This document shows, piece by piece, positions 10,328-22,138 of a stretch of DNA of 64,000 nucleotides. The stretch is from contig ML978222.1 of assembly GCA_010015745.1 (NCBI GenBank), forward strand, positions 1 through 64,000. Reading direction: 5' to 3'. Every line of letters begins with the position of its first letter. Within the stretch, counting starts at the first letter, position 1. The notes beneath the pieces were generated by a model, which did not search any database, was not told the origin of the DNA, and saw only the letters and a list, made by a program, of their open reading frames with translations. Origin of the DNA: Setomelanomma holmii (Eukaryota; Ascomycota; Dothideomycetes; Pleosporales; Phaeosphaeriaceae). The translations under genes were made by a program, and so were the position numbers.

Positions 10328-10850
10328 AATGAAGATATTGAAAGCGAAGGACGGATGTGCAACGATGCGGATGTTGAGGGAAATGTTCTTTAAGAACAAT
10401 GTCCATTGTGTCTTTCATCAGTATAAGCAGCATGTTTTCTTTCTCGCGCTTTTCGTTCGCCCGCGATTGTCAACGCTTGATCGGGATGAGAAAGCAGACA
10501 ATACGTCAGACGAAAGGCCCACGATAATACGCTATATGAGTCCATGCGACGCTAGTTCTACCGCAGTGATTGGAGCCACTACAAAGCTGTGTATCCTCAG
10601 ATGGAGCCACTGGAATTGAATGTCGGCGCTAGGAAAAGGTAAAACAGGCTTTCGCGCACAAACGGTCTGAAGTGGCAATGAAAGCTTTCCTGGCAATGGA
10701 CTTCGTCATAGTTGATCAATTGCGAGTTCGATGCGTCGTGCATCTGCGTACAATCAGCTCATTGTTCCCACGAGTCAAGTTCCACTTTTCTGGACTCACT
10801 TGGACTTCAGCTGAGTCCTGCACCACTGTCACCACCAACTCGGGCGACCG
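10328..10850. other. no gene seen
   Basis: Short competing frames with stops on both strands; lies between two broken genes. Confidence 0.4.
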
Positions 10851-10899
10851 CCAGCATACCCTCGATAAGTCCAGCCCTGCTGGGTCATATAACCAGTAC

Positions 10900-11700
10900 G
10901 GCATGGCGGACACCAGTCAGGAACATGGTGTACAACAGCTTGGTCGCGACAGTATCGTGATTGCTGATAAGGGAAGCCAGGTCGAGCCAGATCATCAGCG
11001 TCATTGATGCGATGGATGTCACTGTATAGATGATGGCCAAACGAGCCGTAGTAGTGCTGTCTGTGGTTGCAGTACTGCCATTCGGGGATGTGATCTCGAC
11101 ACATGATTAGACACTAAGGTGTACTGAGAAGGCCTTTTTGAGCGGGTAAGGAAAGAGATTGAGGTGGATATTGTTGTTCTTGAAGATATTCCGAAGCTCA
11201 ATATGCAGGTTTTTTAAGCCTTTGGACTGCGTCCAGCTTACAACGTGTTGCGAACTGCCAAGATGTACACTTGCTGGCAACGGATGTAAGCCGTACGCGC
11301 CGATAGTGTATTGCTGGAAACCCACGGCGTAGAGTGGAAAGTGACTAAGTTCACCTCCAAAGATCGATTGGTATACGTTCTGCATCATGTATGGCCGTAT
11401 TTTGCTTCCAGTAGCTCGGATTGAAATTCCCTGCCAAGAAATGGAGGCTGTGCCTTTTGGCACAAACGAGCACGGAGGCGTGTAGTCGACATCACAGCCT
11501 GAGGCAGTTAGGTATAGGCCTCCGCAGCAAGGGTAGGCGATGTGGCAAACCGGGGAGAAGCGAAAATGGAGAGATCGGTGACCATGGTGGAGCTTTGAGT
11601 CAGCCCTGCGGCAATCGAGCCGAAAGGCCAGACTCCAGTCTTCGTTTCACAGCCGGAAGGCAATCCGAAAGGTTACCGAATGAGGCAACCATGCTCTGGC
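10900..11700 (-). pseudogene. relic of a secreted/membrane glycoprotein
   Basis: Minus-strand segments of coherent protein character lie in adjacent frames: PSGCETKTGVWPFGSIAAG and STMVTDLSIFASP (about 11560-11670); then CCGGLYLTASGCDVDYTPPC running into a 118-residue open stretch ending at TAA near 11107 (IRPYMMQNVYQSIFGGEL, YAVGFQQYTIGAYGLHPLP); then in the same frame past the stop a Ser/Thr-rich linker (TSPNGSTATTDSTTTA) and a hydrophobic helix (RLAIIYTVTSIASMTLMIWL). Order (Cys-rich ectodomain, Ser/Thr linker, membrane helix) resembles common fungal surface glycoproteins such as the one at 38921. At least one frameshift and two stops break it. No start identified. Confidence 0.35.
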
Positions 11701-12454
11701 ACCATCGTGTCGCACGCGTTTGCGGCCGCTTCCCCGGCTTGTGGACAGGCCTATTAATTGCAACAAGCTGGTAAGTATCGTGGTAGTATAGACATACGTC
11801 ATCACGCCGTCTTCACCTCGAATGAAGTCGTCGGTCAGGGAACGTTGCTTCGTTCATCGTATTGGCAGCGGCTTCCTCTGCTTCTTCCGCGGCGGCTGAA
11901 CTTCCTCGCGAGGATAGCGTGATGTGCGGCAACAATCTGGTGGGTAATGGAAGCGACACGGGGGATGCGGGCCCACGAGTGCACTTTGCTTCGACTTCAG
12001 CAAGCATTCAGTGAAAGAAGTGGAAGTGAGCTGGACCTCCGACGCGTGTGATGGAAGGGAAGCCGCGCTAGCGACAAAAGCAGGTAGCGCTTTGTGCAGC
12101 CCTCTCAGACCCCGAAGAGACGAATTCGAGACATCCCATCATCTCACAATAAGAGCGATGACGATAGGATTTTACAGCTATCAAGCCTCCGTAACGGCGC
12201 ATCATGTGATCTCGCTCAACACCACGCTTATTCATCACGGTTGACTCCAGGTAATACGTCGCGTTGGACCTCGGCACTTTCCTCATTCATCGGCATCCAA
12301 ACCGTTCTCAACACCACACCACAAATCGGCATCCAATCTATCCTCAACACCACACCATAAGCCCAACGCCGACTTTACCTCAGACCTCAACCACAGCCGT
12401 AAAATCATAATAGCTGTTGTCCAAAACTGACACCTCTTATCCACCCGCATCTGC
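11701..12454. other. no gene seen; upstream region of the phosphatase gene
   Basis: Short frames only. The 3' part carries a two-copy 36-bp repeat (12290-12359). Confidence 0.45.
12290..12359 (+). repeat. two-copy tandem repeat, 36-bp unit
   Basis: TCGGCATCCAA...CTCAACACCACACCA occurs at 12290-12325 and again at 12326-12359 with a few substitutions. It sits about 100 bp upstream of the phosphatase ATG, probably in its promoter or 5' leader. Confidence 0.75.
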
Positions 12455-13105
12455 ATGTCCTACCTACTCCACGGCAGCACCTCACACACCGGCATGGGCT
12501 GGGTCGATCTCGTTCCGCGCTCTGGCAAGCTCTATATTGGAGGTCTTCACGCCCTTTACCAAACCGACCTGATCAAAGCAGCCGGCATAACGCACGTGCT
12601 CAGTGTAATCGACTACGACCCGTTGCTGCAGGAACGATTTGCGCATTTGAAGCATTTTCACGTGAGAGCGGACGACCATCCGAATGAGAACTTATTACAG
12701 CATTTTGAGGAAGCGGTGAGGTATATTGATGGGGCGTTGAAAGAGACGGGATCGGATGGGATGCGTCCTGGGGAAGGGATTAAAGAGGGAGAGATTGGAG
12801 GAGGTGGTGTATTCGTGCACTGTGCCATGGGAAAGTCGCGATCCGCAACTCTCGTAGTCGCATACTTGATGTGGAAATACAACTTCTCACCCTCCGCTGC
12901 CTTAGAGCAAGTCTGCGAGGGTCGACCAGTCTGCGATCCGAACCCCGGGTTTAAAGAACAGCTTGAAGTCTGGGGACACATATGTGCGACCAACGATATA
13001 GCGGAGAAGAAGAGGATATACGATGAGTGGGAAAAGACGCGGTTCACAGGGGAGTATTGGGAATGGGATCAACGACGGGGTCAAAATCAGAAAGCCAAGC
13101 TCTAA
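12455..13105 (+). CDS. dual-specificity protein phosphatase, related to Yvh1 catalytic domain
   Basis: A 216-residue intronless frame. The DSP fold is complete: VPRSGKLYIGGLHALYQTDLIK (residues about 20-41) opens the domain. RADDHPNENLLQHF (71-84) carries the general-acid Asp. VHCAMGKSRSAT (121-132) is the HCX5R phosphate loop with Cys123 and Arg129, followed by the GRPVCDPNPGF block. The family hydrolyses phosphotyrosine and phosphoserine/threonine. Yvh1/DUSP12 proteins, which also act in 60S ribosome maturation, share this domain but normally continue into a Cys-rich zinc domain. That domain is absent here: the frame stops after RFTGEYWEWDQRRGQNQKAKL. An insertion rich in Gly/Glu (residues about 97-118) precedes the catalytic loop. 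A second ATG at 12494 (MGWVDLVP) is an equally good start. Confidence 0.85.
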   Translation: MSYLLHGSTSHTGMGWVDLVPRSGKLYIGGLHALYQTDLIKAAGITHVLSVIDYDPLLQERFAHLKHFHVRADDHPNENLLQHFEEAVRYIDGALKETGSDGMRPGEGIKEGEIGGGGVFVHCAMGKSRSATLVVAYLMWKYNFSPSAALEQVCEGRPVCDPNPGFKEQLEVWGHICATNDIAEKKRIYDEWEKTRFTGEYWEWDQRRGQNQKAKL

Positions 13106-13160
13106 GCTAAATCTCCCATATGCATAAATTATGCTATCATATACATCAGCAGAACTATTC

Positions 13161-15025
13161 CTACGCCTTCCACGGCTTCCCATACGGCTTCCCGCTTTTC
13201 GGCGCAAAGCACTTCAACCACTTCGTCAACGCCGCTGTGAAATACCCTCTACTAATCACGCCCCCGGGCGCCGTAACCCCCGTCGTTCTAAAATCATAAC
13301 AATGCTGCGCATTCGCAATCACATACCCAAAAAGCTCCTTCTTACTCGTGCTCTTTCCACACTCTGGCGCATCCTGGAACAACCGCACGCCCTTTGGCGC
13401 AAACGGCTCTGCTGATGCGGGCGACAAGGTGCGCCAGGGGTCGAATTCGCCGTTGGACCAGTACGTGTTTGAGGGCCGGATGTCCCAGCCGCCGAAGACG
13501 CGGTTGGTGCGGTCTGTGTTGGGCCATTCGGGGAAGATGTCGCGTGGGGCGGCTGGGAATTGGCGGTGGCAGATGTCTTTTTGGTGGGTGAGGGAGTTGT
13601 ATTTGCTGACGAGTTGGTTGGGGCCGAGGTTTGCGGATTGGAAGTATCCTATGTTGACGTCAGTCATCAAGTTCAATATGCTGACCCACAAGCTTGGGTG
13701 CTGTAGATGGTCAGGAGATGTAATAGGGAGGGTATCTTACCCCACTGCGTGCAATACTGCCACGTCCAACTTATACTCGCCGGATCGGTAAACCTGCGAT
13801 CTAAATCACAATCTCCCGTGACGTTCCTCTTCCCACTACACTCCGTCTCCAGGTACGTATTCACATTCCCATTAAAGTACGGGAAACTTGCCCACCGATC
13901 AACAACATACCTGATGCCCTTCGTCTTCGCCAATCCATCCGCGCCGGCAATGGTGGGTGTCATCCCATCCGTGTCTTGCTCGATCCAATCGCAAAATCGA
14001 CGAAGACCCTGTGCACCGCCCTCGACACCATATGACTGCCAGGTGTAGAAGATGGTAGACAGGGCATCGGCGAAAGTCGCGTGGCTGTTCTTCTCGGCGC
14101 CGAGACCGAGAAATTGGATCTTGAGATCTGCAGCAGCGTTTTGGTCGGTGTCCATGATGCGGTCCATGTAGCGCACGGCGGCCTGGATGTCGCGCGAGCA
14201 GTTCCCAAACCCATATCTTTGCATGCCGCGCCACACGGGATCGAAGTAGAAAGATTGATCGACAGAAGCTTCGACTGGTGCGGAAGAAGCGTAGCTGGCG
14301 TAAATGGTGTCAGGGTACATGTTTCGCATGAAAGCTGCGCGCATGGCTGGGTACGAGCCACCGACGAAGACCCAGGGTGCTTTATCGGGTGTCAGCGTGT
14401 AGTTGATGTTCTTGCGGCTGAATTGTTTGGCGAATCGATCGACATCAGCGAGAGATTGCTCGGTCGTCAGATATCTGAAGTCCTCGGCAGGGGTGTTGAT
14501 GTCGATTGGAGTTGGGCTCGAGTTTCCGTAAAAACGATGCTCCCAGACTATGCCAATGCCATTATATTGGTCGACCAATTGCTTGAAGAAGCTGGTTTCG
14601 TTCTGGAGTCTGAAAAGAGCGTTGGGCTCCGCATTCGCCTCACCGACATCGTAAATGAAGACTGGCGAACCCGGCTTGTAAGCACTCGATCGGACCCAGT
14701 AGCGGTTGAAGAATGTCCCTTGGTAGGAAGTAGGTTGATTGTTCGAGTTGGCAAAGTTATCGATTGGGAGTTCCACATATTCCGGGGTAATTACTTCGGG
14801 TGCGGCTAATGTCGAAACGGTGTCTGCTGAGCTCGCCTTGAGGCTCTGAAAGCCCGCAATACTCATTGGAGCATCATCAGCGGATGGCGAGTCGATCGGT
14901 GATCCGTCTGGATTGAGGCCCATATCGGCCATGAGAGTAAACTTGCGCGCAATGGCGTTATTCATGGCCGCAGTGCCTTGGAGAAAGGCGAGCGCAAGCG
15001 CCGCAATTGATGTTGAAGACCGCAT
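13161..15025 (-). CDS. secreted serine carboxypeptidase, peptidase family S28
   Basis: Exon 1 15025-13741, 92-bp intron (13740-13649), exon 2 13648-13161; 590 residues. A signal peptide (MRSSTSIAALALAFLQGTAA) starts the protein, followed by a propeptide-like region to about residue 80. The catalytic triad is visible: Ser224 in VGGSYPAMRA, Asp498 in SNGEFDPWRT and His544 in NAQHCYD. Oxyanion-side motif WEHRFYGNS (161-169) and many N-glycosylation sequons agree with secretion. S28 enzymes cleave after proline at acidic pH (Pro-X carboxypeptidase/dipeptidyl peptidase II type); many ascomycetes secrete several. The intron join restores CTQWGYFQSANLGPNQL, the family consensus, and without it the protein would end before Asp and His. 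It stands tail-to-tail with the phosphatase gene, only 55 bp apart. Confidence 0.92.
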
Positions 15026-16604
15026 CTTGGGTGCCTGAGTCGAATGTAGCTTGAGAAATTTGGTCTGGTGAAGGCAACTGAATGCCTCAGTAACTCGTCA
15101 AAGACCCAATTGCTCGTCAATATCTCGCAACGAAGTTGACCTCGACCGAACGACAACCCAAGAAAGATCGAAGAACGCGACACAACGACCAAACACCCGC
15201 CTTGCGGAACCATCTCATATATACGCATTGTGTGCATGACCATGATCCCTGTCATAGTCCCAGTCGTGTCCGACTAATCTGCACCGATCGGCATACCGCA
15301 TATCTCGTGTCCACTCATTTGCGATATAGCACCCGAAAGCTTGTAGCCGCAATCCATGTTGGGAAGGTGGTCATGGGGAGTGACAAGCGTCGCTAAGTGT
15401 CGGTATTACCACAGAACAACGCGGACGTATCGTGCTGGAGTGCTCATTTAGGTGTTTGCTCAATTGTCTGTCTGCTGGGATTTCAGGTTCTTTTCTCAAG
15501 GTCGCTTACCACACGTCAAGTCATCGTGAAGACAACTGACAAAACTACGTCCTTGATGTCTTCCGTGATCTCGGTTCTTCGAAGGCGAGCAGAGCTCGTC
15601 CAGGTACAACTGCGTCGAAGCCGCCACCCACTCTCATCCCCATGGAGAAGGTGCTGTCACTCGCCCCTTTGACTTACCCACTCTAACAAGCTCTACGCCG
15701 CACTCAAGCTCAAAGCTTATCGAGTCGCTCCGCGCCTGCCATTCGCGATCATCGTCCCCGCCGTGCCCGCCAAGTTGACCGAGGCGCCTTCCTAGCCCGG
15801 TCTAGGCTGGTCTTGGCCAGCATCTCGCTAGGTCTTTAATTTGACGTGACAGCCGGTAAAACACGGTTGTGTGCAATATACTCTGCCGGGACAGGGTCGG
15901 ACTGTGATCTGGTTCGACCTGGTCCTGAGATTGGGAAAATGTCACTTGCGGTGTGGACATGTGGCAACGTTGGCGGGAATTGTGCTTGGTGTCACTGTAT
16001 GCACCTGCGCAGGTGCAGCTTGGGTCTGAAAGCGCGAGCACGAATGTGGGTCATGCGTCGTACAACGTTATGTGGACTGGGGAAATGCCTTGGCAGCTAG
16101 ACAAGTCGTTCGTGCTAATGTTCATTTGTTTACTATTCTTTGTGTGCTCTACTGTGTACAGTCCCGGCGCCGCGGACCAATAGCTAGCAATCACAAGCAC
16201 AACCACATTCGTATTTTCGCAAACAAACACGTCTCTTCCACACTGCCCTGAGTATCTTTCCTGTCCCTGACACATCTTCCGTCGACAACATTACTGCCCG
16301 TGTCCAAACATAGTATCGTACATATTCCCTATCCCTGGGTTCTTGTGCGTGTTCCCAGGCTCGCACATGAGCCGCATTCACATAATATATTACTTCACAA
16401 AGTGTTCAATCCCCAGATGTCGTTCTCGCCACGACGCCAGATCGCCTTCTTGCGATTTTACACTGGGAAATACCCGAGGGGCGCAGCCTTGTTGATACGA
16501 GTGCCCAGGTGTTCTGGAAACTTCAATGCTGCATTTATTGCCATGTACTCGCGGTGATGCATGGTTTTCGATAATGTCACAAGTCTTGCATGGACTTTTA
16601 CACA
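15026..16604. other. 1.6-kb stretch without a recognisable gene
   Basis: Upstream region of the S28 peptidase and downstream region of the Zn2Cys6 gene. All frames are under 100 codons and lack protein-like composition. Confidence 0.5.
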
Positions 16605-19467
16605 TTACTGCTGCCCCATATGCCCATGCCCATTCGCCGCGCCCGGAAACGCAAGCTCGGGCCAATGCACATGATCCACATGACCCTGGACCGCAGCACT
16701 ATTCATCGATCCTGGTACGTTGTTACTGGGATTCTGGGGGGCTCCATCTCGACCCAGCGCCATGAGCGTTGTTGCTGTATTTAGATATTCGCCTGGCTGG
16801 CCAAGCGACTGAGGCTGCATATACGTTCTGGTCCATTGGCGCCAATCATGTGGTGTGAGGCCGTTGGTTGTATAAGCTGGCGCGGTGCTGTTTGCGGCTT
16901 GCGCGTGTGTGTTTGCGTATGTGTAGCTGTCGCTGGGCTGCGATGCGGAGTTTGAAGCTGCTGCTAATGCTACTGCATGGTTCGATGTCATGCCTGATTC
17001 GTCGCTGCCGTAATTCTGTTGGTGGTCGAAAGAGCTGCCTGCTTGAGGAGCTGGCGAGATAGCGCTTCCGAGATTGTAAGGATGTGTCACTCCAACTATA
17101 GCAGTGTAGCTGGTCGACTGTGACGTGAGCGTAGGATCGGTGTATCCGTTGGATGCTGCGGAGTACGAATCCCGATGACCTCCAGTATCATAGATCGGTG
17201 TGCTGCTCGTCGACTGCTGTGGAGGCTCCATGGCAACTCGCGCAAGCGACTCGGTTGCTGCCCGTTTGATGATACCATCGTTGATGTTTGCTAGTGATTG
17301 ATCAACGATTTGCGCGATTGCATTCTTCAACTTGTCTCCAGATCCTGCTATTGTAAGTATGCGGTTGATATCGTGAGTTGGCTGTTTGGACTCACCAAGA
17401 AAGTGATCGCATTCGCCCAGGACACTAATCCAAGTCGTCATATCACTCTTGAGCTTCTCCATATCAATTGGTGTTAGCTGCTCTCTCCGCATAGACGAAA
17501 TGAACAGTGTTGTGAACATCGCCGCAATATAGACCACGGTATTGATCCAGGGAATGTCGAGACTCTTCTTCCTCATCAACGTGTTGCAGTTCTGCAACAT
17601 CTTCTGTGATGCATCCAGGCACTTATCCAGATTCGACTCCACGATGGACGTGTCGGTGGAGCGACAGACTGCTGGATGATGAAGCAGCAAGTGATAAGCT
17701 TGGTACCAGTACTCAAGATACAAAGTGAAGATCTGATCATCCTGAGCGGCATGGGACGGGTCTCGCAGCTCAAAGGGCAGCTCCTCCTTCCACTGTCGGA
17801 TGCCAGCCTCGAGACGCTCTAATCTTTCGACGTAAACACTTGGCGAATACCGTACAGAGTATATCATCTTGTACAGATCCACTTCAAGGACCGTGTACTT
17901 TGCGATTTGTATGCCAACCTGGAACGAGCATTGATGGAAGGAATCGAGACTACCCTCCTCTTCTGGTAGACAATCGTTCATTGGCTCAGGGAGCTCGACG
18001 TCAATGTCTTCGTTGCTGATCGGCATCGGGCGGCCCAACTTGCCATTGAGATTGACTTGCAGCGCGTTCAGCGTCCAGAACACCCGCTTTCGCATTTCAA
18101 CCTCGAGCTTCGTCATCTTCGCCGCGCCATCGGCCCAATTCTTAACAGAGCGGTGGAGCCCAAGCTCGATCGCAAAGAGGTATGCAAGCGAGGTCATGAT
18201 CCAGGCGGCGCCAGGTTTTGGGAAGTTTCGCAGATGATGACAGATCATAGTCAGGGCCTGAACGTCTTCTAGTTTGTGGTGCCCGGCAAGCAGCTGCCTG
18301 TAGAAGCTCAGCGCATACCGGTAGTGGTTGTGCGATTGGTTCATCATTGCCTTGCCTTCGCTATTCCTTGTCGCGATCTGATACTGGATGGTGGCCAGCA
18401 TCATGTGTACCATGACAATCTCAGGGGCTGTAGGTTGGAAATTGGGGTCGTTTCCAAACTTCCAGATCAGGTCCATGAACGCGGGCTTGTGGACGAGCAT
18501 CGTGTACGGGTTTAGAGAGCGTAAATACCATACAGCATACTCCTTGAGCTGGCTGTAGGGCGGCAAGGGAACAGGATCCATATGCTCTCCTCCTATCGAG
18601 ACTTTGACCAGCGAGCTGTAGGACATGGCTGACGACTCGTAGTCGGCTTCGTCGGACAGATAGTCGGTGATATCGATCTCAGTGCCAAAGACTGATAGCG
18701 AAGTCCCTCTTATGTGGCTCAGCGAAGAGTCTCCGACACCCACGCCCAGATAGTTGTCGCCAATGGAGCCGTGCTTGAAGCTCGGCAGTGGCCGGAATTC
18801 GTACTTCTCGGACGCGCTCGCGGGCGCATAGGCAGAGAGTGGTGGTGTGCTGGTTCGGCGGTTGTCAGACCAGCTCTGGCTGTCGTCTGCGCGATTCGAA
18901 GACGACCATGGCAGCGTTGGTGGTTGCAGGCCGTTGTAGGCAGGCAGGGCGCGCGGTTCTATGCCATTCTCCTTCAGCTGGTCCTGCAGGTCAGCGATTT
19001 GGCGGCGCAGGTAGGCATTCTCCGACTCCATGGCCTCGGCATGGCCGCGCACCGTGGCGCGTCCGGTGATGCGATCGGTGGTCTGGCATGGCGTTCTGTT
19101 CTGTTCGCAGGGCGTGCATCCCTCTGGGCGGCCGTCGCAGCGTATCTTGCGGATCTGGCGACGTCAGCGCCTGGCTGCGTAGTAAATTACGGCGCAGTGT
19201 TTGCTACGTCGCATACACCTATTTTAAGACCTCCCATCAGGGCAGTTGAGACATCACCACCTCGCGTCAGGGCTTGGAACGTACCTTGCAGCGATCGCAC
19301 GCCTGTCCAGTGCGCTTCGAGTCGGCGAGCTTGCGCTTGACGCTGCCCGAAAAGTCATTGTTAGGAAGGCGCTGGGGGGGGCTGCTCGAGACCGGGTGCG
19401 GGTGTTCGATGCGCTGGATCTTATAAATATGGCTGGGTTCGTCCTCTGAAGGGCGCTTCGGAGGCAT
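16605..19467 (-). CDS. Zn2Cys6 fungal-specific transcription factor
   Basis: Exon 1 19467-19285; 130-bp intron; exon 2 19154-16605; 910 residues. A second 48-bp intron at 17395-17348 (GTGAGT donor, AATAG acceptor) is probable because the family sequence resumes at AGSGDKLKN; that would give 894 residues. The DNA-binding cluster spans the first intron: ACDRCK / IRKIRCDGRPEGCTPC followed by NRTPCQ, the six-Cys zinc binuclear pattern at residues about 56-83. A coiled coil (MESENAYLRRQIADLQDQLKE) follows, the usual dimerisation element. Residues about 220-560 hold the middle homology region (VWYLRSLNPYTMLVHKPAFMDLIWKF... LHRSVKNW... MRKRVFWTLNALQVN... GRPMPISNEDIDVELPEP), the typical regulator domain. 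The tail is Ser/Gln/Tyr-rich, activation-domain-like. Target genes cannot be told from sequence; related proteins govern carbon use. It is divergent from CGI121 with 826 bp between starts. Confidence 0.9.
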
Positions 19468-20293
19468 GTTGCGAACGGTATGTTCCGACTGCAGACAACC
19501 GTTGGCACGGTCGGGGCAGCGTTCGCTGTGGCTTGATTACTGGCGCGCCTAACGCTGCGTGTTCACGTCGAGACTCCGCATCGCCAGACCTTCGGGGCGT
19601 GCAAGAACAGCAATGCAAGAACGGTGACACGGCGTGCGAGGAAGCAGGGCGCCTCTGGGATATGATATGATGGATGGCTTGGACGCGCGAGCAACCACGG
19701 CGACTCAAAGAGTGCTGGTGTTCGCCGAACTTGCTGCGTGAACGGACCATTCCTGCACGCCCACTTCATCTTCACGGTCACGCTTCATTGGCCTCTCCAT
19801 GCCATACAACCTTGAACGCCCGCAAGCCGCTGTCAGTTGGTCCCTGACATGCTCGGCCAAAGTGAGCGATCGACGCCTCGCGCGCGCGTCTCATTCGCTG
19901 AATCCTTCCGATGCTGCCAGCACCGAGGCTGTCGATGAACTACGCTTACGCACCCATCCCGCTTGGCGTCCTCCCCACCCTCGCCCAAAACGGCCTGCGT
20001 GATAAACGACGCACAGAAACGGCGTCGTGCGCACTCGGATCGACAGCGATTCCATGTTGTCTTGACTTGAACAGTTCACTACCGGCAACCCCTTCCACGC
20101 ACAAGTCGCGTCTGCCTTGACAACACACGACTGCATCCTGCGCGCACCACTCCCAAACCCCTCTCTTTAAAAAAGCACTGCTGTACCCAAGACTCGATAT
20201 CACACCCTAGCGTCCGTGCAGTGCGCATCCTCCATCATCAGGCCAGATCCGGCGCATCACGACGCCTAGTGTGGCTGATCATCCCATTTCATC
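19468..20293. other. shared divergent promoter region (Zn2Cys6 gene / CGI121)
   Basis: 826 bp between two start codons facing away from each other. Only shadow frames inside; pyrimidine-rich tracts precede the CGI121 ATG. Confidence 0.5.
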
Positions 20294-21140
20294 ATGGCTC
20301 AGGTCCAGACCTTTGCGCTCCCTCACTACGAGGCCTACCCAGTTCACGTGGCCCTGTTCCAGGATGTCAGGAACGCGGCCTTTCTGAGAAGTCAATTGCT
20401 GGAAGCTAATCTAGATTTCGACTATGCCTTCCTGGACGCTGAGATGGTACGAGCATTGATCTTCATCCACTTGTCGCTTCATTTTCTGTTGAGTCATGGC
20501 ATGGGGTGTAGGCTTGGATGTACCATATCAAGCGTTCCGTCGTTGGCATTGAAATTACACTTTGAATGGATATGCATGCTAGCAAGTTCTGAACCGCATT
20601 TTGGGTGCATCGCGATGGCTACGGCAATTGCGATCTTGGCTAACGCTTCACTAGATCCTCACACCCCATCATCTCCTGAATGCAACGTTCCTCGCCCTGC
20701 ACGCCATCCTCACCAACCGCCAAAAAACTCGCACACCCCACTCAGAGCTTGTCTTCCGCCTGAGCCCCAATAACAATATTGGCGAGAGCTACAAGAAATT
20801 CGGCCTATCGGACGCGACCACTTGCCTTATTGCCGTGAAACTGCCTCTTCGCTCTTCGACTTCCGATGGTAAGGACTGGATTCTTGATGAAGCTATCACA
20901 AACGATAGCGTTAGTAAGCACTTGGGCGATGTAGTGGAGGGCACGAGCGTAACAATCAGTGACGGGGGAGAGGAGCTAGGGTATCGATGTGATGTCCAGA
21001 AAATAAGAAAGATGTATAAGCTTGGTGATGGGGCAAAGAAGGGGAAGAAGGGAGTGGTTGCAAACGGCGATGCGGAGAAGAATGAGAAAAGAGAGATGGA
21101 AAGTGTGATATTGGGTATAATGACGTTGAAGGGATCATGA
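20294..21140 (+). CDS. CGI121: KEOPS/EKC complex subunit Cgi121 (TPRKB homologue)
   Basis: Exon 1 20294-20446 (51 codons), 208-bp intron (GTACGA donor, CACTAG acceptor), exon 2 20655-21140; 212 residues. Family signatures: HYEAYPVHVALFQDVRNAAFLRSQLL (about 11-36), FDYAFLDAEM at the exon end, then after splicing ILTPHHLLNATFLALHAILTN, HSELVFRLSPNNNIGESYKKFGLSD and CLIAVKLP. Cgi121 binds the Bud32 kinase and helps the KEOPS complex make t6A on ANN-decoding tRNAs; it is also tied to telomere upkeep in yeast. A Lys/Gly-rich insertion (GDGAKKGKKGVVANGDAEKN) near the C-terminus is longer than in yeast. The intron is needed: the first frame otherwise runs into unrelated sequence. Confidence 0.9.
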
Positions 21141-21298
21141 TGTGCTGTTAGGTCGGCTCAGGAAGCCTCAATCACGACTGTCATGTAGTCCGAATAAATG
21201 TAATCCGAACAGAGAACTCAGATCAATGAACCTCTCCAATCAACTATTCTACATGGATTCGCGCCCGGGGTAACACGGCTTCCCATAGATGCTTATAC

Positions 21299-22138
21299 TT
21301 ATAGGTGCAGATACTCGGGCTTGAGGAAATCAGCCATGTCCTTTGGCTTGGGCGGAGGTCCGTGGGAGTCGTGACCGTGGCCGTGATCGTGCGCATGCGC
21401 ATCCTCTGCGGGGCCAACGTAGTGCATCTTGTAGGTTGATCCACACTCCATGCAGCGCGCCTGAGGCTCCTCGCGGGTGAGGGTGATCCAGAGGACGCCG
21501 TGCGAGTCGGCGGGGTAGCCAGTGCAGCCGACATATTGCTCGTTGCCGGCCGAGTTGACTACGATGGGATCCTCTGGCGTGCCTGTGTTTCATCAGCAAA
21601 CATGATCTCACTCTCCCTCGCAGCAGCATCATAGCACAAATGTGACGTACCGAGACGGCTGGCGTCCAATGGCCTCATGTCGAAGATATCGACGCCCTGC
21701 ATCTTTCCGAGGATTTCGAGACGCTCGAGACCAGTCGCTTGTTCGGCATCGGTGGGAACGGTACCGGGTTGCGCACCAGGAGGTAAGAGGTCCTCATCGG
21801 TCTTGATGTCTGCGAGTAGCACTGTTAGCGATTGTATGCTCCCGCGATAGATTCAACCGGCTATTAGTCGGCGGCGCAGAAAATCCATCGCAGCGGGCAG
21901 GACGTACCCTCAAGCTTCTTGAATCCCGCAAGAACGCTTGGGGAGCTGGCAGAGTGTGCAGCATCCTTGGGCGCGGGGGTCTCCGGCTTCGCGTCGCCTG
22001 CAGTTGTGTCAATGGTACGTCGTACGATAGCTCGGGGTACGGCCTACGATGGACGAAGGAGGTCGTGAAGGTGCGTTGGGCGAGGACACGAGGGGCCACT
22101 CGCCTTACCGCGGCGACGGCAGAGCGCTGCAGAAACAT
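21299..22138 (-). CDS. COX4: cytochrome c oxidase subunit 4 (mitochondrial, zinc-binding; subunit Vb type)
   Basis: Four exons: 22138-22048, 21997-21908, 21809-21651, 21582-21299, separated by introns of 50, 98 and 68 bp; all joins are in frame and give 207 residues. The N-terminus (MFLQRSAVAAVRRVAPRVLAQRTF) is a basic, acid-free mitochondrial targeting sequence. The core reads DEDLLPPGAQPGTVPTDAEQATGLERLEILGK and GVDIFDMRPLD, hallmark of the family. The zinc site is in the last exon: CTGYPADSHG ... ARCMECGSTYKM. The C-terminus is His-rich (HAHDHGHGHDSHG). This nuclear-encoded subunit sits on the matrix side of complex IV and is needed for assembly. The gene is divergent from PNC1 with 390 bp between ATGs. 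Confidence 0.92.

Noticed and set aside
14081..14809. 242-codon plus-strand frame
   Set aside because: Antisense to the S28 peptidase, whose motifs and triad are unambiguous; the plus frame is a codon-bias shadow.
18714..19340. 208-codon plus-strand frame
   Set aside because: Antisense to the Zn2Cys6 regulator including its zinc cluster.
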